DNA from: Gigaspora rosea
Taxonomy: Eukaryota > Glomeromycota > Glomeromycetes > Diversisporales > Gigasporaceae
Length of the DNA: 64,000 bases
Reading direction: 5' to 3'
Assembly: GCA_003550325.1 (NCBI GenBank)
Contig: QKWP01000197.1
Location: 20,526-84,525, forward strand
Part shown: positions 23,110-35,189 of the stretch, piece after piece
How the letters are laid out: every line of letters begins with the position of its first letter
How positions within the stretch are numbered: position 1 is the first letter of the stretch
Made by a program: the position numbers and the translations under genes
The notes under the pieces: model-generated
What the model was told of the DNA's origin: nothing
Seen by the model: the letters and a program-made list of their open reading frames with translations, nothing else
Databases searched by the model: none

Positions 23110-23640
23110 CAAGAGTGTCCAGCCTAATAATTAATAAACTCGTCTAAACAATATACCAATATATATTTAATTTAATATTTTTTTTTTTTTTTTAATATAT
23201 ATATTTTATTTAGAATTAAAATAGGTTTTTTTATGTCCATCCACAACTGTTCCGTGAAACCACTGCAACATGTACGTACGTACGCATTACATACTGACTT
23301 TATGAGTGGTTGCATAACAGTAGTGCATGCATACGAAACACAGATCTCGTGAGAATGTCTTGATGACTTAATAGGTGATGTTGCGGAAGACAAAGGTGAA
23401 TCACTGTCCTCTCAGTATAAAGACGCCAGACATTTTTGCAACTAAATCTGAGATTTTGGGTCTCTTTTTAAGAATCCCAAAAAGTAAATTAAAATAGAAT
23501 TATTGTGATTTTGAGTTAAATGAATCTATGGGTGCTCTATATCTATTTGAAGACCGAATTCTTTGTAAAATTGTAATGTTATGCTTTTTTTGATCTCCTG
23601 GCCTATATTCAAAACATTGATATTTTGTTTATTTTTTATT
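23110..23640. other. Non-coding stretch upstream of the minus kinase copy
   Basis: Contains a long T run (23176-23192) and a GTAC repeat (23273-23283). I see no gene. The promoter of the minus kinase copy should lie at its right... low-coordinate edge, 23037-23130. Confidence 0.4.
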
Positions 23641-24003
23641 TTTTAGGTGGTCAATAAAAATGGATCAAGTGGGTTAAGAATAATGTTTTGCGTTAAAGCT
23701 GATCTGAAAACTCTATGAAATGCTATTTTCATACCTATTAAAATATCGGGAAGTTTCTTTGCAGCCAAATGTTGATCTATACATTTAGGGAGCTGGTTAG
23801 ACCAATCCTTCCGGGCTAACTGGTTTGGTAATTTGGGAGAGATCAGTAAAGGTTGAAAGAAGGGTTGAATGTGAGTACTTGAGATTGGAATGAGCCTGTA
23901 AGGGTAGACAGAACTGACTGGCCAATAAGAAATGGAAGCATGGAGGCGTATACATGTCAAGACCCAATGGAGCTCTGGGCACACCTATATGGGAGTCTTA
24001 GGA
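23640..24003 (-). other. Unrecognised frame next to an LTR-like segment
   Basis: A 113-codon minus-strand frame (23643-23984) ends in a segment including LAAKKLPDILIGMKIAFHRV. It vaguely recalls the RT entry of DIRS-type elements, but the likeness is too weak to call. Base composition is more GC-rich than the surroundings, like the adjacent LTR-like segment, so both probably arrived together. Confidence 0.3.
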
Positions 24004-24638
24004 TGTTAAGAAGATTTGGGACCACCAATATGGGTATAGCTGGTACAAGTGCATGTAGTAGTGTGTAAGTCGGGTTAGCAATCTGCCTCATAATGCAATC
24101 CAACTATGCTTGGTACTGGAAGTTTCAGCGAAACATGCCTGGATACCTTGTCACCATAGCAGGGAGTACAGTCGTTCGCATATTTCAGAACTCAGAACGC
24201 TAAATCCTGGGTCCCGAAGTCGCAGGAAAATTGGTTAGTTGCGGTAGCATGCAGGCTTGAGATCTTACCCAATGTAGTAGAGGTAGCTGCATGGCTTGAG
24301 ATACGAACTCCCAAGAAGTATGCTAGTAAGAAACTTTGGGTATACCAATTTGGAAGCATAAAGCGCCTACCTGGAATTACATACGCCAAATTGGAAGTGA
24401 TGTTACTAGGAAATGTGGGTAAAGTAGCGGACATGTAAATACTAATCAGCAGCTGGGAAGGGACTTACAAAACCAGGCTGGCTATATAAATAGGAATATG
24501 GTAGGCTCTAGTAGGTTTAGGTTATAGATAAATAGTTCAAGTCTCAGTACTTAGTAGATAGTATAAAGATTGTAAGCAGTAATATGTAATAATCAATATA
24601 TATTCAATAAAGTCCAGAGGCATGATCTCACCTTAACA
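24004..24638 (+). mobile_element. Probable LTR (635 bp) of another retroelement
   Basis: The ends are TGTTAAG and CTTAACA, the inverted TG...CA form of LTRs. A TATA-type box, CTATATAAATAGG, lies at 24482, about 120 bases before an AATAAA at 24606 near the right end, as in U3-R-U5. The 5-bp flanks (TAGGA and ATTAA) do not match, so it is not a clean solo LTR; it may be one end of an eroded element. Confidence 0.4.
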
Positions 24639-24783
24639 ATTAAAAAAAAAAAAAGAATATGTCCTATAACTGATAAGCTATTTTATACTAAATCAGGTTA
24701 AACACCAAGTCATGCCTCTGGCGAGCTGCCTTTTGATCGTTATTTGCTTCATATAATTATTTATTTCTCCCTATAACACAATC

Positions 24784-26410
24784 AATTTTTCAACATTTTT
24801 CTTTTTTCTAATACACAAAAGAGGTTAATGATTAAAACTAATAAAAAATTGTCAGGTTTAGGTTTATATAGTGAAATCTAAAAATTAACTATCATATGAG
24901 CCTGTTTTGAACAGCTAATTTTTTTTTAACAAACTGATTATTTGATGAAAAAAAGTTCATTATCAATTACAAAATTACTAACAAAACCTTAACAAAATTA
25001 ATAGATTTACCTGTACAATTAAAGATAGTTAATTTTTTGTCAAAAAAATCAAAGCTTGATATATTCAGAATTCATTATAAAAAAGCTCACTAAAAGAAAA
25101 TTGGCATAGTCTAACAATTTATTGGTCTGAATTTAGCTATCAAGAGTTTATCAGATGAGTACATAAAAAGAACCCTTTTGTCATTGCAAAAAATAGTTTT
25201 GTCATGCATCATGAATTGCATTTTTGTTATAATTAAAATTTAATCAATTGTTAATATTTCATTTGCTACAATTTTAATTACTCATAATAAAGGTATATGT
25301 ACTGTTAATCTATATAAATAATTTTTGTATGTTATGCCAAAATGGAACCTTGCTAGATTTAGGATTTAGAATTAATATAAATTGATCCTAAATATACTTA
25401 AGTTTTAAATCACTCAATTGTTAAAGAATATCAAAATAACTTAAAAATTAATTCTGAATCCACTTAACGCATATTCTATTTAATAAAATTAAAAGCATTT
25501 GAATTCAATTTAAATAATGGTACTATTTATGCATGTATTATAATTATGCATTTAGGCTATAAAAGAAGAATTTTAGCTCATGTAACTGATATAAGTAAAT
25601 TCTTCATCTGAAAAACTAATCATTGAAATTAAATCAACTTAACTCTGTTAAGAAATTTACTGGTTTTGCTACAACTAAATTTAAAAATTTCGTTTTTACA
25701 AATTGTCAATTCATTAACAAATAATTGTAAAATGTAGCCATACAGTTTTATTCAGAAATCTATAAACAATTAAAATATTATATTAAATTAATTTTTAATA
25801 ATTTAAAATTAAATTACAGTGCTCTTCAAATCTGTGATCAACAAATTTTATGTATTATATAGAGAATTGGAAATCTAGTATGACCAGGACCCTGGACATA
25901 TAGTACAGAGGTCATACGTTATACATTTCAGCAAAAACCTCAAAATTTGAAAAGTAAAAAAAAACAGTTTTTGGCAATTATCTTGGCATCTAGTGGTCCA
26001 ATTTGAATGAACTCTTTTTTAAAATAAAGCTCTTAGTAAGGCGCATCTAACTAAAAAGTTCATTCAATTCTAATTACTGGATCAGAAGTTATTTAAATAC
26101 AGTAAATATAGCTTTGTTATTTTTAGCAAATTAGATCAAAATTGGCCAAAAGCCAAAATCCAGTTATGACCTATAAGAGATATTTGGGGTTCTGTATGAC
26201 CTATGTAGATCATGGTAGTAACTGGACTCATATCAACTTATGATTCAGGAATTAAACTTATAAGAGTGCTCGAATTATTTAATTAAATTACTTATTCAAG
26301 TTTTATTTGAATAATTCGATTTATGGCAATTAATTCATTAACAAATTTGTAAATTGTGCTTAAAAAACAATTAACTTTAAATAAAACCATTATTATACGA
26401 GGTACAGTCA
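24784..26410. repeat. Dispersed 1.2-kb repeat, copy B, with a 0.34-kb insert
   Basis: Collinear with 6184-7440. It carries an extra segment, about 25880-26215, bounded by related TATGACC words (AGTATGACCAGG near 25877 and GTATGACCTATGTAGATC near 26195). This copy is richer in A and T at matching positions, consistent with C-to-T decay. Confidence 0.7.
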
Positions 26411-26957
26411 ATGTTGGAAATCTTGTTGAAATTTATGTTCTCAAGAGAACATATTTATTTAATTTAATGTTTTCAAAAATTTTTTACGTTCTCAAATAAA
26501 AAAAATTCTCCCTCTTGTTTTTCTCTCTTTCTATTTCTTTTTTTTCACTTTTTTTCACTTTTTCGCTTTTCTTCTTACTCTTTTTTACTTATACTTATTT
26601 CTCTTTATTATTTTTTTCTTTCAATACTTATACTTTATATTTCTTTTAGTTAGTTATTTTTGAATTTTATTTTTAATTAATATATTTAAAATTATTAATA
26701 ATAAAATAATAAAAAATATAATTTATTTAACTAAATATATAAACAAAGCTAAATTATTTATAAAAATAAAACTATGACTTTATATATTTTTTTAAAAAAA
26801 AAAACAATTTAATATTTGAGGTTTTTTATATACTATTGGTTTGACCTAGATGGTATATTTAGTTTTTGAATAGCTATTAATATCTTTCAAATATTAAATA
26901 AATAAATATAGTAAATAAATTTATTATTCTTCTTCACTATAGTAAATTTAGAGATAT
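26411..26957. other. AT-rich stretch
   Basis: Pyrimidine-rich tract TTTTTCTTTC type at 26500-26650, then plain AT-rich sequence. No gene seen. Confidence 0.4.
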
Positions 26958-27180
26958 TTCACAAATCAGTATAGTATAGATGAGCAGATCTATATAGTAT
27001 AGGCTGAATTTTTAAATCTATACTATACTGATCCAGTGTAATATATATTAGGGTTAGGGTTAGAAATTATAGCAGATTAGTATAGAGTTAGGGTTAGGAA
27101 TTATAGCTGATCGTATAGATCTTAAATTTGGCCTATACTATACAAATTTGCTCATCTATACCATACTGATCTGCTATAAT
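26958..27180. repeat. Inverted-repeat MITE with telomere-like centre
   Basis: CAGTATAGTATAGATGAGCA at the left recurs inverted at the right (TGCTCATCTATACCATACTG with one or two changes). Between the arms are tracts of TTAGGG (27050-27100). A similar arrangement, with CCCTAA tracts, is at 39430-39650. Confidence 0.55.
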
Positions 27181-27529
27181 TTCTGAATTTAGTGAATTTA
27201 TTAATTCAAAAAATTTTTCACTATAAAGTTTTAAGACTTAGCACTAAAATTCAAACTCATATTAATTTAAGATTTGTTAAATAATTTTCTTGTAAAAATT
27301 TATATTATCATCATAGTAAGTTTAGCTATCTAAAAATTTATATTAAAATTTATATTATTTGCATTCATATAATAATACTATATATATATGTTATAGCCCA
27401 GATGCAAATCTTGCTTAGATATTAATTTTTATGGCTAAAATTAAAAATTGGCCTAAACTGATCTCTAACTTTACTTTAATTTTACTCTAACCCTAATTTA
27501 ATTTGGCCTAATTGGATCGATCTTGGGTC

Positions 27530-28020
27530 TGATAGTATAGCAGTTATGCTTCAAGGTTTCAGATTGCAAAGTTGCCAGTTCAAATCCAAGTGATAGCAAT
27601 TTAAAGAAAGCCTGCCAGGCTAGGCTAAATTAGGGAACTAAAACACCGCAGGATACAGGGACCTGGGATATCAATTAACAGACTTAATTTCTAAAATAAG
27701 CAGTGATCTACAATTAAAGTCATGCGATGAAAGTTGTGCCAGAACCCCGATTTGGAATAACCAAAGTTACAAGATGTAATGTGAGACCCAAGTCTGGATA
27801 TTATAAGATACTATATGAACTTGTGGTGGTGCAGTTTGTAAAAATGGCTGCAAAAATATCTGGCCACTACAGTGGTCAGCATGACAGGTCGCTTCTAGGC
27901 GGTGTAAAAGCAAGCAGGGGCAGTTGGGTTACAATTGGTAGAAATAAAAATAACAACTATGGTTATTATAAATTACCAAGAAAGTGATACCGACAAGACT
28001 GTTAAAGAAAAAAAAATTTG
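27530..28020 (+). mobile_element. tRNA-derived SINE-like element
   Basis: The head carries an A-box-like TAGTATAGCAGT (27530s) and a perfect B box, AGTTCAAATCC, at about 27580, spaced as in a tRNA gene. A GC-richer body of about 400 bp follows, ending in an A-rich tail (28000-28015). The 86-codon frame at 27727-27987 lies in the body and has no recognisable domain. It does not fold as a standard tRNA end to end, so I do not call a functional tRNA. Confidence 0.5.
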
Positions 28021-28189
28021 GGCCGATTGTTATCTGGGCAGAATTGTTATCTGGGCTATGATAAAGTAGCTATGCAACTATATTGCACCAAAACTGGGAA
28101 TAGATAAGCCAATAAATTATATTATTCAAATTTTTTTTGTAATTTGAAAACAACTAAATTGTTCTCTATTTCAACTAACAATTAAACAT

Positions 28190-28560
28190 TTTTGAATTTA
28201 ATTATTTTAAATTACTTTGATAATTAAAATAAGAGGTTTTCTAGGCATTTCTAGCCAAAGATAAATAACTTATATATCTCTGGCCTATTAACTAATCAAA
28301 ATGTACAGAGGTTACATGATGCATATTCTGAACCAACTCACATGATTGCTAACTTGTCAGATTTGTTTGTATGATCTGAAGCACTAGTACTACATTAGCT
28401 CAGATTTGTTTGTATAACTCAAAGTACCAGTATTATATCATATCCACAGATTTTTGGAATTCATACAGATTATTGACGCACTCCAAACATTTTAGTTATA
28501 CAAATAGGGTGCGTCAGTTAGTTGATATCCAATCACATTGAGTAATTTGTTTTACTGTAA
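28190..28560. repeat. Dispersed repeat, short version
   Basis: Positions 28205-28320 match 54590-54670 (shared ATAACTTATATATCTCT), and 28450-28540 match 55920-56000 (shared TAGTTGATATCCAAT). The second locus has about 1 kb of tandem repeats between these two blocks; this one does not. Confidence 0.55.
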
Positions 28561-30330
28561 TACCGTATACAAAACCTGAGTTTATTAAATTTCACCTTAT
28601 ATTAGATCCCGGGTACATGCTTTGTATTTATAACATGTGGTCTAGACATTTAAAAAGAACTACATTTTATTTAAGATCTTAAGATCATTGCCGTAAGTCG
28701 CAGTATACAAGACCTCATGATAATAGACCTACTACGTAGTATACCCAGATACAAATCACAGGATCTATATTAATCAAACATGGGTTTTTCAAATATTGGA
28801 CCACCTATTATAAATGCAAAACGTGCATATTCTCCAAAGTTTTCCTCTTAGTAACGTGAACTCTCAGCTGTATACTAGACCCGGGTCTATTATAGATTTT
28901 AAAATTGGTGGAATGTAGAAGACCCAGGTCTTGTATATGGCGATTTATGGTGGGTATATATGATTTTATTTATTTGTTTGAAAGTTTCAAATAGCTCAAA
29001 ACACAGTAACTAATTAGTATATATTAGTTTTTTGATTTAAATATGTAGCAATGAAACGTCTGAATTGCAACTAATAACCATCATCAGCTTGATTCGAACA
29101 TATAATTCTTGAAAAATAGACAAGTGTAATAGCAGTGTTTTATAGACTGAAGCTTTAATTATTGGCTAAATTGTCTTTGAATTTTTAATAATATCAAACG
29201 GGCTTTTTTTCAAATAAAATTTTAACATAATTATTATTTTATTTATTTTATTTTATTTTTTTTTTTTGTTTTGTTACGATTAAAATATGAATTTTATTAA
29301 ATTTAGTAATTACAAATCTGAAAGGCTAATTAATAAACATCTGAATATAGTTGCCTTCCTGATAACCCAGTACTATATTTTTTTTTAAAAAAAAAAATAT
29401 AGACAGACTTCTTTAAGTGAACACTCTTGCACACTCAAATTCTGGTCCATATATATACTTGACCTTCATTAGTTCTAGTCAAACTAGTTAAACCATACCC
29501 GGACATTTCTAAAATTTAGTAGAGTAAGGCTAAAAGGCTTTTACTTTGTTACCTTAACCAGTTGAACTAGATATTCTTTGACTTCACTTCCCTTAGTTCC
29601 AGTAAACAAACTTCAATAAAATTTTCTAGCAATCAAAGTCAATAATACAGATAATATTATTGAGCTATGCTCAAGTATCACACTTATGTAGTGCTACGAC
29701 AGAACTAAATAAAAAATCTTTATTAGCATTCGTCGATTCTAAGTGGTTTGTTAGACACCACTGAAAATTTCCAAATGCAAAAAATAATAAGCAGTTGCTT
29801 CTATCACTGATTTACATATAACAAAGATCTATAACAAAAACCACATAAACTATAATACTTCCCCTAATTAAAAGCTCTTATTTTCAATACATTTTAACTA
29901 TGATCAAAGCACCAAAAACGCCTTCAATAACTAGACATGTAAATCAATAGATCATAGTTTATTATTGCGAAAAAGTAAAACGTTCATAGCTTTTAAATAT
30001 ATTTACTTACTAAAGTAAAGTAAAGATTGCTATGATTGGTTTTGGTGATTGGTTTTGAGGATGGGCGATTGGTTTGATGTGCTTTAATAATATAAGAATT
30101 TGTTTTTTAATAACTAATTATTAGATAATTTTGGGTGATAAATAATTAAATGATCGCTAATTTAGGGTATAAAATGATCAGCCGATATAAAATTTGGAAC
30201 TTTAAAAAAGGGCTAATTCCAAAAATTCGTGAATATGTACACTTGATAAAAATTTTTTAATATTATAAAAATTTTTTATTTAAAAAATTTATATTTTATT
30301 ATAAAAAAAAAATTATATAATATACAAAAA
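28561..30330. other. AT-rich stretch without genes
   Basis: I see no supportable frame. CCCGGG words at 28608 and 28880 (GATCCCGGGTACATG, GACCCGGGTCTATTATAG) bracket a weak inverted repeat, possibly an old transposon. Confidence 0.35.
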
Positions 30331-30334
30331 ACAA

Positions 30335-30530
30335 ACTCCTACATATGTACAAATCCAGCTCCCATATATGTACAAAACCAACTCCTATATAACATACAAA
30401 ATTGATTCTCATAACGTACAAAACCAACTCTACATAATGCATAAAACCAACTTCTGCATAATATACAAAACAAACCCTGCATAATACATATAAACCCATT
30501 TTTTGTATAATGTACAAAACCTACATGATA
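30335..30530. repeat. Minisatellite of about 24 bp
   Basis: Degenerate units of the type ATACAAAACCAACTCCTATAT repeat about eight times. Reverse-strand frames here (30299-30626) give a periodic Cys/Val/Tyr-rich sequence that reflects the repeat. Confidence 0.75.
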
Positions 30531-30589
30531 CCAAAAAAAAAACAAATTCAAAACACAGAGACAAAATCTACAATATTGAATAAAACTTA

Positions 30590-31170
30590 ATACCAAAATG
30601 TACACCTGAAAAGACCAAAAGTGCAAAAGCTACAAGCTTCAATATCAAAATTTACACCAACTCCAATGATAAATATTTAATTAAAAAAAAAACAAAAAAA
30701 ACAAAAGCTACAAATTCCAATAATGAAATTTATACTAATTTCAAGGTAAAAACTTAAAAAAAAAAGTAGTAGTTAGTAAAACTCAAGTAACAAATTTATA
30801 CAACTCCAAACCAAAACCCAATATACTAAAAGTGTGCAAATGCAAACTGAAAAAACTAAAGTACAAATTCAACAAAGACTAGTAGCAATTTCAAACCAAA
30901 TGAAGCTAAAAGGCAAAAGCTAAATCCAACAATAAATTTTATACTAATACCAACAACAAGAACTTAACTATATACTAGGAATATGACAAAGCAGTAGTTA
31001 AGTAAAACCAAAAGAGTTTGAAAAATAAAACTACAAACTTTAGAATAAAATTTATACCAATTTTAAAATGAAACCTTAACTTCATATCTAGAAAAAAAAA
31101 AGCATTAGTCAAATAAAACTAAATAAAATTAAAAAAAAAATAAAATAAACAAAAAAGTCAAAATAAACAA
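30590..31170. repeat. Degenerate tandem repeat, inverted relative to 54840-55870
   Basis: Units of roughly 100-120 bp with the words AAAGCTACAAATTCCAA, AAATTTATACTAAT and AAAACTTAACTATATAC. The complements of these words recur in the array at 54840-55870. Confidence 0.65.
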
Positions 31171-31179
31171 CTCTTCTTA

Positions 31180-31760
31180 ACAACCCTCATACCAAATTTT
31201 TCAAGAACCCTGATTTATGAAAACTTTGGAGTTAGTATATTTTACATAACAAAAACTTTATCTAAAAGCAACTTGGAACAAGAGTTTCAGATTAGATATA
31301 AGAAAACTAAAATAGAGCTAAAAAAGAACTCTTTTTTTTGGGTTTGACTTTCTGAGTAGAAGACTTTGTTACTATAGAAAACATAGTAGAACTACAATTC
31401 TAAAGGTTTTTGTCAAAAGAGATGGAAGTGTAAATAGAAATTTACTTTTGGTCAAGTATATTATTTTTCAAAGATAAAACCTATGCTCTCTAAATATTTG
31501 GTACCTTCTTTATTTCTCCCTGTTTTTTTGAAATTTGTCAAAAAGTAGCAAATTTAGCTTACTCCTCCAAAAGATTAGCAATGTTTACTCTTTTCAATTT
31601 GAAAATGCATCTACTGAATCAAAGCTAGGTCACAAGTGAGTTTTGACGTCTATAAAATAAACAATGAATAACATGTAAGGATAATTTGGAAAAAAATGTT
31701 AAAAAATTTATTTCTTTCTAGAATTTTCTTTTAGGCATAGTTTTTTCTTTTTTCTTTGAT
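31180..31760 (+). repeat. Decayed copy of the gene-like repeat at 41990-42545
   Basis: Collinear with 41990-42545 through markers such as TTTTCAAGAAC, CTCCAAAAGAT, ATGTTTACTCTT and the final TTAGGCATAGTTTTT. The open frame of the other copy is destroyed here. Confidence 0.6.
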
Positions 31761-31784
31761 GTACATATAATACTTTGACAGATG

Positions 31785-32040
31785 TGGGTAGGGATGTTAA
31801 TAGTATATAATACTCTAGAGTAACTAGGAGTATAATTATAAGCCACTCTATATTAGCATGATTTAGGCATTACTCCACTTTAAGGTATACCTAAATGAAG
31901 TAAATTACTCTAGAGTAATACTATTAATATAAAATAGTTTATACTCTAGAGCTACTATTATATTAACTATAAAGTGGTTTATACACTGGAGTAACTATTA
32001 TATGAAGAAAAAATCCTATACTATAAATATATAAAAAAAA
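31785..32040. repeat. hAT-like end with ACTCTAGAGTAA repeats
   Basis: Starts TAGGGATGTTAATAG and contains several palindromic TACTCTAGAGTAA words. The complement of this terminus, ending TTGACATCCCTA, is at 44245, so both are parts of one element family. Confidence 0.45.
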
Positions 32041-32870
32041 ATAAACTAACATGAAGTTATACAAACTAATTATGCAAAGCAGTTTCATTTATTTGCTAAT
32101 TAGAAAACAGTTTTATTGCAGTTTGTATAATTAAATGGCTTATAATAAATTGGCTATCTTTAGCAATTGCTATTTAATCATAAAAAAGTCAATCATAGGG
32201 GTTACATAATTGTGCAATAATACTATGCTTAACTAAGCAAAATATTGATATGTTCATACTTTAAGGGTAGAGGGTACGTAGATCATTTTTATATAGTTTT
32301 TATATGGTATTTTGAAATTTCATGTAAAATTGACATATGCTACTAATAAAACTTTTTTAAATTACAACTAATTTTTATTAAAATTTTACAAAAATTTTGA
32401 ACTATTATTATATTTTAAAAAAATATACTTGTATATATCATAAAGTTTTTCTGGGTTGCACAAAATTGCTAATGCTGATTGGTCAATTTATGTAAATTTA
32501 TAAGTTAATTTTATTACTAAATTTTAATACCCAATCTTTAAAATTCCATATCTTACTGAGTTTTTGACCAATTTTAATGATTTTACTATTATTAGAATCA
32601 GAAAAACCTGCTCTACAAACTTGGCTTAAAATATGATTAGTTTATTTGTTATAATTTTTCATAAAATTAAATATAAAAAACTTACCATTAAGTTTATATA
32701 TAATTTTAAAATCGTACCCTCTGCTCTTAACATGCTATTAAATTTATAATAGTCAAATATACAGACCACTAATGCAATTAGTTAATTATAATTTATTATT
32801 ATAATATAGTAAAAATTTGAATATTTATTTTCAGTTTTAATTTACATAACAATCTCGAGTTTAATAAAAA
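32041..32870. other. AT-rich stretch
   Basis: No gene or clear repeat recognised, apart from a word (TTTACTATTATTAGAATCAGAAAA, 32583) shared with 51130. Confidence 0.4.
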
Positions 32871-32874
32871 TGTA

Positions 32875-33066
32875 TAGTCGCTTTCTCTAATCTGAACCTC
32901 TCTAAACTAAACACTATTAAACTCTTTCTAAACCAAACAAAATCTTCTAGAACTTTTGTAAATTTTATTATAAAGTTCAGATAAGCCATATATAACTCTT
33001 TGAAAACTGAACTTTTCCATAGTAAAAAAAACAGTTCCAGCAGTTCAGATTAGAGAGAGTTGACTG
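32875..33066. mobile_element. 192-bp pogo/Tc1-like MITE
   Basis: The inverted ends read TAGTCGCTTTCTCTAATC on the left and CAGTCAACTCTCTCTAATC on the right, sharing CTCTAATCTGAAC. TA flanks both sides (32873-32874, 33067-33068). No coding content. Confidence 0.7.
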
Positions 33067-33639
33067 TATTTCAAAAAATTGTCTTATCATAACAATAGAT
33101 AATCAATATTTAAAAAAATTTTCAAGTCATTTTTGATAAATCATATGAAAACTGTTTATAAAGGTTTTTTTTCAAATTTTTGTTATTTTGACTATTTCTA
33201 TTAATCTATAGCATAAATACAAAATTTATAGTGATCCTAAGTTCGGGTTCTGTTGTTCCAATATTTTCTTATAGTTATTATTTGAATTAGTTAATAATTG
33301 AATATCTAAATTTGAGATTTTAGGTGTAATATCTAAAATAAATTTATTTGACAAATAATATTGAATTTTAATGGTTTGGAATGCTAAATTTATTAATAAC
33401 TTGCAGTTTATTATATATAGTATAACCTCGCAATAATAACATTCGCATTAGTTACAATCCCACTATAGTTACTTTAATTTTCCTATTTAATTATATAAAA
33501 GTGTGCCATTTATCACGTAATATTTTTACTTAATAGCTACCCCATCCATGTATGGTGTGATCACCCTAATCTCAATTCTGATTAGTTAATATAACGACTA
33601 ATATTTTATAATATATTATATAAATATATATAATATTAA

Positions 33640-33770
33640 ATAACTTTTGATCTACTGGTCCATTTTGGATAATTTTACTACCAAAATGTTCATCTCAATA
33701 AGACGATTCTAACAAGCCCAAAATTATTAAAATCCAATTACAGGGTCATAAGATCACTAAGGTTTTGCAT
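33640..33770 (+). repeat. Dispersed 125-bp repeat
   Basis: A block starting ATAACTTTTGATC and containing ACCAAAATGTTC and AAGCCCAAAAT occurs here, at 35258-35385 and at 50765-50895. It is inverted at about 36300-36440 and, more weakly, at 51345-51445. The direct/inverted pairs enclose other sequence, so the block probably forms the subterminal arms of a transposon family. Confidence 0.7.
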
Positions 33771-33790
33771 TATTATTATTTTTTTTAACT

Positions 33791-33908
33791 AGGTGCTCCG
33801 GTTATGTTTTATTATAAAAACTATAGTTACATATACAAATGCTATTACTATAGATCGATCTATCGATCTGAAACTAAAACTATAACTCAACCAGTTAGGG
33901 GAGCACCA
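33791..33908. repeat. Small inverted-repeat element
   Basis: AGGTGCTCCGGTTA at the left and its inverted relative (AGTTAGGGGAGCACC) at the right enclose about 90 bp, with the palindrome GATCGATCTATCGATC in the middle. MITE by structure. Confidence 0.4.
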
Positions 33909-33935
33909 GAAATCACCTGATTAGGGTTTCACTAA

Positions 33936-35170
33936 GGCATATTTTATATTTTTGATACTCCTGCACCTACTTTTTTGATACTCCTGTATGTACCCCAAAA
34001 TTATTTTACTTTTTTGATACCGATCTGCATATATACACGTGACTTAAGTTACACAAAGGCCAGTGCATTGTTTTTGCAAAAATAATTTTTGGTTACGCAC
34101 TGCTAATGTCATGTAACATTACACAGGTCTAATTTGGTACCCTAACATTGCATTAAGCTTAATGCTAGTGGGCACTATCATGATAATGCCCGGCGGGATT
34201 AGACATAATTCCGGCCCACCCTACCCTAAATCTAGTAGTACCCTAACCCAGAATTAAACTTAATGCTGCTGGGCACTATCATGATAATGCACCCGGCGGG
34301 GTTAGATATAATTCTGGCCCACCCTAACCCTAAATCTAGTGGTACCCTAACCCGGCATTAAGCTTAATGCTGGTGGGCACTATCATGATAATGCCCCGGG
34401 CGGGGTTAGACATAATTCCGGCCCACCCTAACTCTAAAAACTAATTGTTTGAAGCAACATCCAATCACAGTACATATACTGGCTACACGACATATGCATC
34501 TAGTATATGTACTGTGATTGGATGTTGCTTTGAACAATTAGTTTTTAGAGTTAGAATGGGCCGGAATTATGTCTAACCCGCCGGGGGCATTATCATGATA
34601 ATGCCCACCAGCATTAAACTTAATGCCGGGTTAGGGTACCACTAGATTTAGGGTTAGGGTGGGCCGGAATTATGTCTAACCCCGCCGGGGGCATTACTGT
34701 ATCATGATAGTGCCCACCAGCATTAAGCTTAATGCCGGGTTAGGGTACCACTAGATTTAGGGTTAAGGTAAGCTGGAATTATGTCTAACCCGCTGGGGGC
34801 ATTATCATGATAGTGCCCACTAGCATTAAGCTTAATGCTGGGTTAGGGTACCACTAGATTTAGGGTTAGGGTGGACCAGAATTATGTCTAACCCCGCTGA
34901 GGCTTTATTATGATAGTGCCCACCAGCATTAAGCTTAATGCTGGGTTAGGGTACCAAAATTAGACTTGTGTAACATTACATGACATTAGCAGCGTAGTAG
35001 CAGTGTGTAACCAAAAATTATTTTTGCAAAAACAATGCACTGGGCCTTTGAGTAACATAAGTCACGTGTATATATACAGATGGTATCAAAAAAGTAAAGT
35101 AATTTTGGGTACATACAGGAGTATCAAAAAAGTAAGTGCAGGAGTATCAAAAACGTAAGATTTGCTTCAC
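33936..35170. repeat. 1.2-kb near-perfect palindrome made of tandem units
   Basis: The left arm (33936-34480) and right arm (34502-35170) are inverted copies around a 21-bp spacer. Each arm has a single-copy outer part (TTTTTGATACTCCTGCAC, ACGTGACTTA, TTTTGCAAAAAT). Inside that are tandem units of about 115 bp: three on the left, four on the right. Each unit contains the palindromes GCATTAAGCTTAATGC and TATCATGATA, a GGCGGG/CCCGCC block and telomere-like CCCTAACCC. The innermost 50 bp of the arms match almost perfectly. It can form a cruciform of several hundred base pairs. No coding content. Confidence 0.9.
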
Positions 35171-35189
35171 TAAGTAGCTGACTCCCTAC

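Noticed and set aside
24004-24638. Clean solo LTR
   Set aside because: TG...CA ends and TATA/AATAAA are present, but flanking bases are not duplicated, so only a probable LTR is claimed.
27570-27610. Functional tRNA gene at the B box
   Set aside because: The B box is perfect but acceptor and anticodon stems do not pair convincingly, and the sequence continues into a retroposon body.
30299-30626. Cys/Tyr-rich minus-strand frames
   Set aside because: Derived from the 24-bp minisatellite.
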